A stretch of DNA of 64,000 nt from Poecilobothrus nobilitatus (taxonomy: Eukaryota; Arthropoda; Insecta; Diptera; Dolichopodidae), in assembly GCA_947095535.1 (NCBI GenBank), contig OX352773.1, forward strand, positions 157,083,271 to 157,147,270, given 5' to 3'. Of this stretch, positions 23,401 through 33,495 are shown one piece after another (the stretch's first letter is position 1; each line of letters starts with the position of its first letter). The notes beneath the pieces were generated by a model. The model did not search any database, was not told the origin of the DNA, and was given only the letters and a program-made list of their open reading frames with translations. Position numbers and translations under genes: made by a program.

Positions 23401-24535
23401 GAAATTTTAAATTTTACCAGACTTTTCCATTGTATTATTTTGATTTTCATTTAAAAGCCAGCTGGTAAAAACAAAATTATTATCATATGTTTAAAAGAAA
23501 AAAAAAACGGAATCATTGTTGGTTTATTTCAATTTAAATCTTCATTCTAAATTCAAATTTAAAGAAAATGAAAAAAATCGTTATTATTTTGATTTGAATT
23601 AAAATTAGTATATGCAATTGTTCTTATTCAAAATCAGTGTTAGTTAAATGTTATATTTTAAAATTCTCTGTCATTTTGGTTGTAATTTGAATTTCTTAAG
23701 ATATTATAAACGATTTCAGACATTCTAGATTTTTGGATATATCATTGAATGGATATCAACTTGTTGTAAATAAGTTTCAGTAAATGTAAATAAATAATTG
23801 TAGTACATACCTATTAATTATAGATTTTTTACATGAATAAAAATCTAGAAGTTCCTACTACCTAATAACTTAAAATTACCTGTTTATTTAATATTTAACT
23901 TACCTATACCTATTTATTTAATATTTAACTTATAATAGAGGCTAATACTAAAGTAAAAGAAGTTTTTTCAATATTATATTTCATCAAGAGTATATTGAAA
24001 TTCATAGAGAAACAAAAAAGAGAGATAGTAATCAAAAAATGTCATAATGTTGAAATATGCAGCTTAAATCTTCATAGTCCAAGAAAAGGCCATTATTTAG
24101 CCCAATATTCCTGTGCCATTTTAGAAATCGAATATCAAATCAGAAAAAACGCAATAAAATAGAATATACTCGTGATGCCTATGTATTATTTGTCATACTA
24201 CATAGGTATTAGATATGTAGTTCATTTGTATCTTTACCACTACCTATAGATATTTCAAAGAAGTCGTTTTCTTTTGTATTCCTATATGAGAAGAAATTAT
24301 ATTAAAATCTTTTAATTTTTCTGTAGTAAATTCATTTAACCATAATTTCTACAATGTGTATTGAATTTAAGTGACTTTTCAATTGAAATTTTAACGGAAC
24401 GAAATTTAAATAAAAAATATGAAAGGTATTTTCAAAATTAAGTTTATTGTATCTTGTCTTCCAACCAAATTATTTAACTTTTTTTGCAAACATCTACGTG
24501 GATTTGAATAAAGACATATTGCGTCAAAACAAAAA
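20494..24535. other. No recognised gene; one small tandem repeat
   Basis: AT-rich sequence. The only structure noted is a 30-bp tandem duplication at 23883-23937 built on TTTATTTAATATTTAACTTA. No frames longer than chance expectation with recognisable motifs. Confidence 0.5.
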
Positions 24536-24539
24536 ATCA

Positions 24540-25420
24540 AGGGAGAATGTAAAGCAATAGTTTTCAAATGCGAACATTTCCAAAAGACAATACAAACTTT
24601 AACTGTGACTTACATCAAAAATTTAAAAATTTTCTTAGAATTTCATATAATAAGAAAAAATGTAAAAAATAGAAAGACACTTTCATCAATTTTAAGGCAA
24701 CTCTACATGATTAAAAAAAAATCATTAACACAATATAAAATTATAAAGTTGAAGCGTTAAGTTTTACCTTCTATTTAAAATTTTTTTTTGGAAAAATAAG
24801 ATAAGTTACAGGTATTTAAAAATTAGAAAATTTAAAATTTTGAGCCCTAATTATATTTAAACAGGAGATGGTACAAAAGTACTTTCTGAGGAAATACTAC
24901 ATTCTAAATCTAAATTATTATAAATTAGAATACTAATTCTTAAAGTCTTTCTTACCTTAAAATTTCCTATCCTATCAAGTTCTTATCTAAAATCGTGCCA
25001 GAGTTATGAAGGAAGAAAAATCATGCAAAATTTGGTTTTCACATAACGGTAAATCTAAATACTAAATTTAAAAATATTGTATAATTTTTATATTAATTTA
25101 TAAAGATAAAAAAAATCTTGTCGAATAGCGTATTTAAATTGAAAAAATGTTTAACAGAACGTGAGATATATATATATTTAAAAATAGAGCTCTTCAAAGT
25201 TTGAGGGCTGTAGCTAGGTAATGGATGGAACTACATAAAAAAGTTGTTTTTTTAAATTAATTTTTTTATAAGAATTACCCATGGTTAATTTTATTTTATC
25301 TAATTTATCTTTAACAGTGTTAATTTTTCTAAACAAACGGACGGACGGAGAGCCAGAGTGAAACTAATTGGCACATATTCTTAAAATTTTTTTTGGAAAT
25401 GTGCTAAAAATCAATTGATA
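24540..25420 (+). repeat. Family B copy, near full length
   Basis: Carries the family B landmarks in order: AAAGCAATAGTTTTCAAATGCG, ACTTTCATCAATTTTAAGG, AAGTTACAGGTATTTAAAAA, AGTTATGAAGGAAGAAAAAT, GGTTTTCACATAACGGTAAA, GAGGGCTGTAGC and a short (GGAC)n-like ACGGACGGAC followed by AGAGTGAAACTAA and GGAAATGTGCTAAAAAT. There is no coding frame. The recurrent order in this window shows a dispersed repeat family; class unknown. Confidence 0.7.
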
Positions 25421-26206
25421 AATATCTACATACCAGAATGTATAACATAATAATATAATATTTGTAATTTTTTATAATTCTATTTGAGACTAAATGATTT
25501 GGAATGAGACTTTTACAAATCATTCCAGTTTTGTTTGTTTTTTATTTTTAGAACTTAAACAAAATGTATTCTTAGTATAAAAGAATTTTCAATAAAAAAA
25601 AAAAAACAAAATACATTTTTTTTTACTTTAATTTGTTCTAGCTTTTTTTTAACTGAAAGTACACGTCGTCTAATGATAAAAAAAAATTAATGCTCAAGGA
25701 ATCTTCAATTGATGCGTAGAGATTCTCTCAATACATTTATCAAAACATCAACCAATAAATTTCTTTATAATCACAATCATAACATTTTTCAACGGGTTAA
25801 CAAAAATAATGTTTTTTCATCCTCATTTTCATTTTTCTGTTATTATGGGTGTATCTATTTGAATTCTCTTTATTTGTATGTTTACACGATTATTTATTAA
25901 TATGTACTATGTGCTTTTATATATACAAAATTCAATTTTACAAAAATTTATATATTTAATCCATACTTATTTTCATGTTCAATTTCATGCCCCTTATAAC
26001 TATCATTTTTTCTTACAAAATGTAAATAATTCTTTATGTAAGAAAAAACTGTGGAAAATCAAAAGATACTTTCTTCAGTTTAATCAGTATTTTACTATTT
26101 TGTTTAAAATAAAAATAAATAAAAATGTCAGTTTAAAATAAAAAAACATTGTTGAATTTGATTGCGAATGAAATGGTGAACCTGAACCAAATGCAAATTT
26201 TTTACT
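25421..26206. other. No recognised feature
   Basis: AT-rich sequence. Two overlapping frames (25709-25900 and 25878-26141) show only Phe, Tyr, Ile and Asn composition and no domain. Confidence 0.5.
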
Positions 26207-26297
26207 GGGTTCAGGTTCGGGTTCGGGTTCTTGTTCGGGTTCTGGTTCATCCAAATGCTTATTCCGGAGCGGTTTTGGGTTCGGGTTCGGGCACGGT
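26207..26297. repeat. GGGTTC hexamer minisatellite
   Basis: Imperfect tandem GGGTTC units at 26207-26249 and again at about 26275-26292, separated by a unique segment. On the minus strand this reads as an Asn-Pro repeat peptide (NPNPNLNP), which is an artefact of the hexamer. It is much more GC-rich than its surroundings. Confidence 0.75.
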
Positions 26298-27640
26298 TTG
26301 CAGTTCTGTCTAGAATTGAATTGAACTGAATGGTAAACTCTAATTCTAAACGGAGCAAGTACAAAATTTCACTTCTGAGATAAAGTAATAATATGCCTAT
26401 ATATTCTGAAAGATTTTGATTCCTCCTCTCAAAATATAAAGGTGCTAACTAAATAGCGGTAATCTTATCGTTGCTTAAAAGTTTTTACTTTATTTCAAAG
26501 ATTTATTAAGACTTCTGAACGATTTTCCAGATGTAAATGTTTAAAAAAAAAGAAAAGAATCAGTCATATCATCAGTCTAATGAAATTACAATAAAGTAAT
26601 GCCTGTTCTAAAAGTAACGCAAACAGAACAAAGTTGGTTTTGTGTGTTTTCAAGATCAAGACGTGGTTGCTAAGATGCTTAAGAAGAAAAATATTAAAAA
26701 TAAAAATTTGTGTTTTATAAAACGCAAAACGGCATATTTTTGTTTAACAAAAAATTGTTTGTCATCTTATTACCTTTCGAAATGGTCTTTTTCCATATAC
26801 AAATATAGGTAAGTGATTCAAAGTTATTATAATATATCTAATCAATTTTGTCTTATATTCACTTAGATGGTTTTTCTTTTTTGGCACAGATATTACCTGT
26901 AGATAAATTTATTACCTGTATTACGAAATACATTATTGTAGATATATAGTGAAACTGTCAAAAAGGTTTACAAAGTAATTTTTGAGAATGCCTTAACATA
27001 AAAATAACAACTTGTTAGAAAAATTTCAGTTACATGAATTATGATTCTGATTAAGATATAATTTATTTTTATTCCGACTCTTTTGAAGCTTTAATTCAAT
27101 TTATTTCTTTTGAAATATTCCAAATTTCTTTTAGACTTTGTAGATTGCTCCAAATAGGTTTGTATAACTAATTTAATACTCAAAAAAAAATTGTTTGCTA
27201 CTAAAAAGACTACAATTTACAAAAATTATGCATAATTATTTCTGCATAAACTTAATGATCGAAAAATCTAATAGATATCAAAATGAAATATGACTTTCTA
27301 TGTCCTTTTTCTACACTCATTTTGTTCTTTTGACAAAAATTTAAGTGAATTTTCTTTGAAAATGTAATTATTTTACATGTTGAAAGTAAAATAGAAAGGT
27401 AAAAAATTTTTAATACTATTTTTAACGACAAAAGTTATAATATTCATTATCTGCTGTTTTAATTTCGAAGAAAATAATATTTCCACTATAAAAATGGGTT
27501 TTAAAAATAGAAATATTCAAGACAAATGTTTTAAATAACATGATTTAACTTCTATATATCTAGCAATAAAATGTTACTTTTAGTTAAATTTACTTTTGTT
27601 TGCTTTTTTAAGAAGCGTAAGATTTTAGTAAAAGACCTAG
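26298..27640. other. No recognised feature
   Basis: AT-rich sequence. Near 26598-26630 the words GCCTGTTCTAAAAGTAACGC and AAACAGAAC could be a decayed element end, but no partner end was found. Confidence 0.45.
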
Positions 27641-27649
27641 CTCTCGTTC

Positions 27650-27960
27650 TGTTAGATGCCAATATATTTCAATGCAGAAGAGGTTTGCAACAACATTATC
27701 ATTTGAGTAATTTTGACTTTTGAAAAAATTGATCTTTTAATCCGAGTTCTTTTTACCGATCGCATACATGTAATGTATAATAAAAGTATTGTTATGGCAT
27801 CAAAATTTCGAACCACAGATTTTTGAATATATACATTTCGCTTGTACGTAAAAATCTGAAGTATTTCTACAGTGGGTGTTTGTCTATCTCTTTGTCCGTC
27901 TGTCTGTCTGTGGGTACGTGTACTGCCCAAATAGCTGAACGGAATTCGATAAAATTTCAT
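27650..27960 (-). repeat. Repeat-like segment with (GACA)n run, minus strand
   Basis: Read on the minus strand: an ATGAAATTTTATCGAATTCCG lead-in, then GTACCCACAGACAGACAGACGG, then AAATACTTCAGATTTTTACG and a unique stretch ending TATTGGCATCTAACAGAACG. The 102-codon frame across it (with HRQTDGQRDRQT) is the tetranucleotide translated, not a gene. The layout (lead-in, then a GACA or GACG run) recalls families A and B, but the flanking sequence differs, so it is probably a separate family. Confidence 0.5.
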
Positions 27961-28484
27961 ATTTAAGATTATAACGTAAATATCATTAATTTAAAAGCTT
28001 TTGGTAGAAATCCATCAGCTTCAAGTGCCACTTTACTGGGGCCATTTTTACCTTTTTTAACTAATATTTTGAAACAGAAAAATTTTATGAAAAAAGTATT
28101 GAGAGAAAGTTGTTAGACAGGTAAAGAGCAACATCTTTTTGATTCGTCAAACGTTTTATGCTTGTCCTCATTTTCACACGATTGCTTTGTAGGTAGTTTT
28201 TACTAATCGAAATTTATTTCACGGGAATTTTTTTTTGTTTTTAATCTTAATAGATATATATATTTATAGCTATACATTTTTATTACTTCTTATGTAAATA
28301 ACCCTAATAAAACAAAAACAAATATTAAGTTTTCTGCTTCCACGATCGGTTTTATCTTGGAATACAAGTAGAGGTGAAATGGGAATTAAAAATTAGAGAA
28401 AAAGTTGCAAAAACAACCTCTATATTAATATGGATATAAAAGTTTTGAAAACTATTAGAAAATATACTCATTTTTATTATAACA
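27961..28484. other. No recognised feature
   Basis: AT-rich sequence with no recognised motif. The small frame from 28430 runs into the family B fragment and is not a gene. Confidence 0.45.
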
Positions 28485-28688
28485 AGCCAAAATATAAACC
28501 AGCAGTTTTTAAAGGCGCACTTTTACAAGAAAAACAATACAAACTGTTTAGAATTATTGTGACCTGCACCAAAATTTTAAAATCTCACATAATAAGAAAA
28601 AATGTGAAAAATAAAGAGTCGCTTTCTTAAATTTTAAGGGAACTCACATAATTAAGAAAAACTATTATAACACAGTATGTAAAATTAT
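28485..28688 (+). repeat. Family B copy, left half (split by insertion)
   Basis: Carries the 5' family B words: CAGTTTTTAAAGGCGCAC, CAATACAAACTGTTTAGAAT, CACATAATAAGAAAAAATGTG, AAATTTTAAGGGAACTC and ends at TAAAATTAT. The continuation (AAAGTTCAAGCTTTAATTTTTG) is found 3.1 kb away at 31797, showing that the copy was interrupted by the element in between. Confidence 0.75.
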
Positions 28689-29189
28689 GGAGCAACAACA
28701 TAAAGCCATAATGGTTTTATTTCGCTTTTGAATGAGAAATAAAGAAATATCGCATATTCTTTCGCGTATTGCTTTATTTACCATTCAAATACGAAATAAA
28801 GCCATATCGGTTTCTAAAATTTTATGAAATAAAACCATATTATAGTAAAAAAAATAAAAACGAGGAAGAGTGCAGTAGAGTAGACTGTGTCAACTCTGGG
28901 ATACCCGTATGAACGTAATATATCCTGTTTCTATAAAACTTGATCATCTTTTAAAAACATTCAGAGTTTTAGTACCGAACTACAGAGATATATTTATGTA
29001 AATTGTGGAGTTGTATGATAGCTACCCGAATCTATTGCGCCTAGCTTCATTAAGTTCCAAGAAATGCAAAAAGCCTGAACCGGCTGCTTTAGACCATTCA
29101 AATTTTACAAAAGTTTTTGGCATGCAACTCGACACTTTTTCACTAAATTTCAGATAGCTAGCTTCAATAGACACTGAGTTATTTTCATT

Positions 29190-30890
29190 TAAAAAGAGAA
29201 GTTGTATGGCAAATATCCGAACCTGTCATATCATCACAACAAAATTTTACAGAAGTTGTTGCCATAAAACTCGATCATCATTTGCAAAATTTCAGATACC
29301 TAGATTGAATAGACACTGGGTTATTTCCATTTAAAGAAAGAAGTTGTATGGCAGCTACTCGAATCCGGCGGCCGAAAATGCTGGAGTTAAATAGCAAAAC
29401 TAACAATTTTGTAAAAGTGACGTAAAAAAAATTTCAGCCTCCTAACTCCTTTATTTTTTGAGTTATCGTGCGGACGGACACTGAGTTATTTTCATTTTAA
29501 AAGAGAAGTTGTATGGCAGCTACCCGAACCCGTCGCACCACCACAACCAAATTTTGCAGAAGTTGTTGCCATAAAACTTAATCATCATTCGCAAAATTGC
29601 AGATACTTAGATTGAACAGACACTGGGTTATTTCCATTTAAAGAAAGACGTTGTATGGCAGCTACTCGAACCCGGCGGCCGAAAATGCTGGAGTTAAATA
29701 GCAAAACTAACAATTTTACAAAAGTAACGTAAGATAATTTTCAGCCTCCTAGCTCCTCTATTTTTTGAGTTATAGTGCGGACGGACACTGAGTTCTTTCA
29801 TTTAAAAAGAGATTTTGTATGGCAGCTACCCGAACCCATCATACCACCACAACCAAATTTTTCAGAAGTTGTTGCCATAAAACTTGATCATCATTCGCAA
29901 AATTTCAGATACCTAGATTGAACAGACACTGGGTTATTTCCATTTAAAGAAAGACGTTGTATGGCAGCTCCTCGAACCCGGCGGTCGAAAATGCTGGAGT
30001 TAAATAGCAAAACTAACAATTTTACAAAAGTGACGTAAAAAAATTTTCAGCCTCCTAGCTTCTCTATTTTTTGAGTTATCGTGCGGACGGACACTGAGTT
30101 CTTTTCATTTAAAAAGAGATTTTGTATGGCAGCTACCCGAACCCGTCGCACCAGCACAACCAAATTTTGCAGAAGTTGTTGCCATAAAACTTGATCATCA
30201 TTTGCAAGAATTCAGACGCCTAGCTTTATTAACTTCCAAGAGGTGCAAGAAGCCTGAACCGGCTGTTCTAGGCCAAACAAATTTTACAAAAGTTGTTGGC
30301 ATATAACTCGACACTTCTTTACTAAATTTCAGATTCCTAGCTTCAATAAACACTGAGTTATTCTCATTTAACCGGATAAGTTGTATGGCAGCTACCCGAA
30401 CGCGCCGCACCACCACAACCAAATTTTACAAAAGTTGTTGCCATAAAACTTGATCATCATTTGCAAAATTGCAGACGCCTAGCTTCATTAGGTTTCAAGA
30501 GGTGCAAGAAGTCTGAACCGGCTGCTCTAGACCAACCAAATTTTACAAAAGTTGTTGGCATGTAACTCGACACCTCTTTACTAAATTTCAGATTCCTAGC
30601 TTCAATAAACACTGAGTTATTCTCATTTAAACGGAGAAGTTGTATGGCAGCTACCCGAACCCGCTGCACCAGCACAACCAAATTTTACAGAAGTTGTTGC
30701 CATAAAACTTGATCATCATTTGCAAAATTTCAGAAACCTAGCTTGAATAGATACTGAGTTATTTCTATATAAAGATAGAAGTTGTATGGCAGCTACTCGA
30801 ACCCGCCGACCGAAAATGTTGGATTTAAATAGCAAAACTAACAATTTTGCAAAAGTGACGTAAAACGAATTTCAGCCCCCTAGCTCCTTT
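29190..30890 (+). repeat. Two-level tandem array (306/307-bp and 259-bp periods)
   Basis: The word GTATGGCAGCTACCCG recurs at 29511, 29817, 30124, 30383 and 30642, giving spacings of 306, 307, 259 and 259. In the first part each unit is a dimer of two related halves, one with GGCAGCTACCCGAACC and one with GGCAGCTACTCGAACCCGG. The second part uses a different combination that includes GTTGTTGGCATATAACTCGAC. Each 306-bp unit ends in a single TTGAGTTATCGTGCGGACGG, a miniature of the element's own GACG core, so the array probably grew by unequal exchange from that core region. Confidence 0.8.
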
Positions 30891-30909
30891 ATTTTTTGAG
30901 TTATCGTGC

Positions 30910-30950
30910 GGACGGACGGACGGACGGACGGACGGACGGACGGACGGACG
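30910..30950 (+). repeat. (GACG)n tetranucleotide run
   Basis: About ten GACG units at the conserved position of family A, followed by TACATGGCTTAATCGACTCAG. The 98-codon frame beginning at 30896 translates this run as DGRTDGRTDG and is rejected as a gene. Confidence 0.9.
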
Positions 30951-31200
30951 TACATGGCTTAATCGACTCAGAATTCGATTCTGAGCCGATCCATACCTTT
31001 GACACTATATCTAGCTCGACTCCTTTAATGTGTCACAAACGTAATGGCAAATTTATTATACCCTTGAACATAGTTCATACGGGTATAAAAATCAGGGTTA
31101 TTCGCTTTTTAAAGAATGTTTACATAAATATGTGTATCAGATTGTGCATTAAGAGAGATTTTAGAGTTGAATTCAAATCAAGGTTTCAATAATTGAATAG

Positions 31201-31384
31201 GAGCCTCGATGGCTTAGTGAGTAAGAGCGTATAACACACGCTGTAAACACCGAAACCACCGCTGTAAATACCGTGGCTTCAAATACCACACAAGTTGTAA
31301 GGGAATTATCCCTCTTACGACCTTACGATTTGTAAAGCCACGCTTGAAAAGAAAAGGCTGTGTAATTTCCTGTTACATTTATGT
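31201..31384 (+). mobile_element. SINE1 copy with internal duplication
   Basis: Head GAGCCTCGATGGCTTAGTGAGTAAGAGCG has an A box with two changes. The anticodon-like stem is altered and the CGCTGTAAACACCG segment is duplicated. The B box region is damaged (GCTTCAAATACC). The tail with CTCTTACGAC, AAAGCCACGC, GGCTGTGTAATTTCCTG and an A run is intact. It lies between family A copy 2 and the right arm of the 3.1-kb element. Confidence 0.8.
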
Positions 31385-31796
31385 CAAAAAAAATAAAATA
31401 ATTGGATTAGGAGGGGTTTGGAGGTGGCAGCCTCCATTCACTAAAAATAGTTATTGTTTAAAACAAAATTATAAAATTTAATTTTTTTTGTATGGAATAG
31501 GTACTGTATGGACATTTTTATTTTTGCGGCATTATTTCATGCGCCCTGTATTTTGTCCTAAAACCATAGGAAAATCTATGCCTTCTATTTCTTTCATTAC
31601 TAAATCTATAATATAATTCTATTTGAACAAATAAGATTTAATTTTTAAAAAGGAAATAAAGCCATATGGCTTTGTTTAGTAATTATATGCGAAATAAAAC
31701 CATACGCGAAAAAATTGACGATATGACTTTATTTTCATTCAAAAGGGCAATACGGCCATTATGGTTTTACTGCGTATGACTTTATTACACGACGTC

Positions 31797-32190
31797 TAAA
31801 ATTATAAAGTTCAAGCTTTAATTTTTGCCTCTTATTTTGGATAAATTTGTTCAGAAGCCTAAGTTAAAGGTGTTTAAAAATAGCAAAATTTCAAAAATTT
31901 CAATTCTAAAAGATATTTCTGCTCTTAAAATTTTAAGGTTCTAACTAAAGGGGGAGTTATGAAGGAAGAAAAATCATGCAAATTTTGTCTTCACATAACG
32001 GTAAATTTAAATAGTAAATTACAAAACATTGTACAAATTTGATAGAAGAAAGAAAAGTTTCAGTTTTCTAGCGTTATTCACGGAAAGACAGACGAACTGA
32101 CGAACAGACGAACAGAGTGAAACTAATAGGCACATTTTTTCAAAATTTTTTTGGAAATACGCTAAAAATTGTATACAGTAGATAACAAAA
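31797..32190 (+). repeat. Family B copy, right half
   Basis: Resumes at TAAAATTATAAAGTTCAAGC and continues through AAGGTGTTTAAAAATAG, GTTATGAAGGAAGAAAAATC, TTCACATAACGGTAAATTT, a short CGAACAGACGAACAGAGTG run and GGAAATACGCTAAAAATTG. The join with 28688 restores the family order. The middle (GGGCTGTAGC part) is missing, so this copy was shortened. Confidence 0.7.
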
Positions 32191-33495
32191 ACAACATGGT
32201 AGAATGTAAACGAACAGTTTTTAAAAGCGCACATTTCCAAAACACAATACAAACTGTTTAGAAAATTTAAGAAATATTTTGTAATAAGAAAATATGTGAA
32301 AATAACACTTTTCTGGAATTTTGAGGGGCTGAAGTCCGGAACCCTTTATAACTAAGAAAAACCGTTAACACATGTAAAAATATATTACAGGAGCTTTAAT
32401 TTTTATGTCTTGCCAAAGAAAAATTTGTACATTTTTGGCATAAGTTACAGGTGCCTAAAAATAGCAAATTTAAAATTTTTCAGCCCCAATATCTCTTAAA
32501 CAAGGGATGCTGCAAAAAATTTTTTTGAGGAAACTTATACTAATTCTAAAAGTTCTTTCTTGTCTCAAAATTTCAGGTTCCTATCTAAAAGCGTTTCAGA
32601 GTTATGAAAAAGGAAATTTCATGCAAAATGTGGTTTTCACATAACGGTAAATTTAAATAGTAAATTACAAAATACGGCATAATTTTAATATTGATTTATG
32701 TATATAATAAAGTTTCCTATCTTCTAGCGATTTTAGATTGCACAACTATTATGCAGAGCCTGAGATATATACATCTGAAAATGGGGCTTTTTCTCAATTT
32801 TGGGAGGCTGTAACTCTGGAACCCTAATTAAAATAAACCTTTAACACACGTTAAAATATATTACTGTAGCTTTAATTTGTATAACCTTCCGAAGTAAAAT
32901 ATGCACAGGTTCCTAAATTACAGATGTTTAAAAATAACAAATTTTAAATTTTGGGTTTTTATTTTAATTTTAAAATAAATTTAATTTTAAATTTAACAAA
33001 GGGTGCTCCAAAAAAAATTTCTGAACAAACTTATACTAATTCTAAAAGTTCTTTCTTGCCTCAAAATTTCAAGCTTCTATCTAAAAGCGTGCCGAAGTTA
33101 TGAAAGTAGAAAAATCATGCAAAATTTGGTTTTCACATAACGGTAAATATAAATACAAAATTTACAAATATTGTACAAATTTGATACTAATTTACAAAGA
33201 TAAAAAAAGCACCTGTTGAATGACGTTTTCAGATTGAAAAAATATTAAGCAGAACATGATATATACGCATTTAAAAATAGGGCTTTTTTAAAGTTTGAGG
33301 GGCTGTAGCTCCGTCATAGATGGGGCTACATGAAAAAGTTGCTCCACAAAATTAATTTTTTTATAAGACCTACTCATGGTTAAAAATTCTTTTTCTATCT
33401 TTAACGGTGTAGAAGTTTTGTAAACAGACGGACGGACAGAGTGAAACTAATAAGCACATTTTTTCAAAGTTTTTTTGGAAATGTGGTAAAAAGGA
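32191..33495 (+). repeat. Family B copy with 480-bp internal tandem duplication
   Basis: Starts AGAATGTAAACGAACAGTTTTTAAAAGCG and ends GGAAATGTGGTAAAAAGG. The segment beginning GGAACCCTTTATAACTAAG at 32339 recurs, diverged, at 32819 (GGAACCCTAATTAAAATAAAC), including ATATATTAC(A/T)G and GCTTTAATTT, TTCTAAAAGTTCTTTCTTG and TTTTCACATAACGGTAAAT. The 3' end has GAGGGGCTGTAGCTCCGTC and ACAGACGGACGGACAGAGTG. It directly follows the previous family B copy, making a head-to-tail pair. Confidence 0.7.

Larger units (their letters stand above)
28861..31087 (+). mobile_element. Family A element, copy 2, with internal arrays
   Basis: Starts CGAGGAAGAGTGCAGTAGAG, GTGTCAACTC and ATACCCGTATGAAC (28901-28914). 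Ends with the exact inverse GTTCATACGGGTAT at 31073-31086, a 14/14 inverted match. The 3' core is TTTTTTGAGTTATCGTGCG, (GACG)n at 30910-30950, ACATGGCTTAATCGACTCAG, TATCTAGCTCGAC and GTGTCACAAACG. The interior is expanded by tandem repeats of 306-307 and 259 bp. The 74-codon minus-strand frames at 30198 and 30457 are two copies of the same array reading, not genes. Confidence 0.75.
28680..31805. mobile_element. 3.1-kb inverted-repeat element inserted in family B
   Basis: TAAAATTAT occurs at 28680-28688 and 31797-31805, a 9-bp target duplication at the exact break of a family B copy. The arms (28689 to about 28850, and about 31650-31796) are inverted relative to each other. Both hold ATAAAG(C/T)CATA near the tip, ACCATAATGG or CATAATGG, CTTTTGAATGA, TTTCGCGTAT and repeated GAAATAAARCCATA words in both orientations. 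The interior holds a family A copy and a SINE1, so most of its length is later insertion. No transposase was found. The 9-bp duplication fits Mutator-like transposition (inference). Confidence 0.75.

Noticed and set aside
25878..26141. 87-codon frame with Phe/Tyr-rich sequence resembling a membrane protein
   Set aside because: T-rich composition gives Phe, Leu, Ile and Tyr automatically; no start context or homology.
27652..27960. 102-codon minus frame with HRQTDGQRDRQT
   Set aside because: Translation of a GACA tetranucleotide run in repeat-like sequence; no domain.
30198..30681. Two related 74-codon minus frames, initially suggesting a duplicated gene
   Set aside because: They are exactly 259 bases apart, the period of the tandem array inside family A copy 2. 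The similarity comes from the array.
30896..31192. 98-codon frame with DGRTDGRTDG
   Set aside because: Translation of the (GACG)n run and the family A core.
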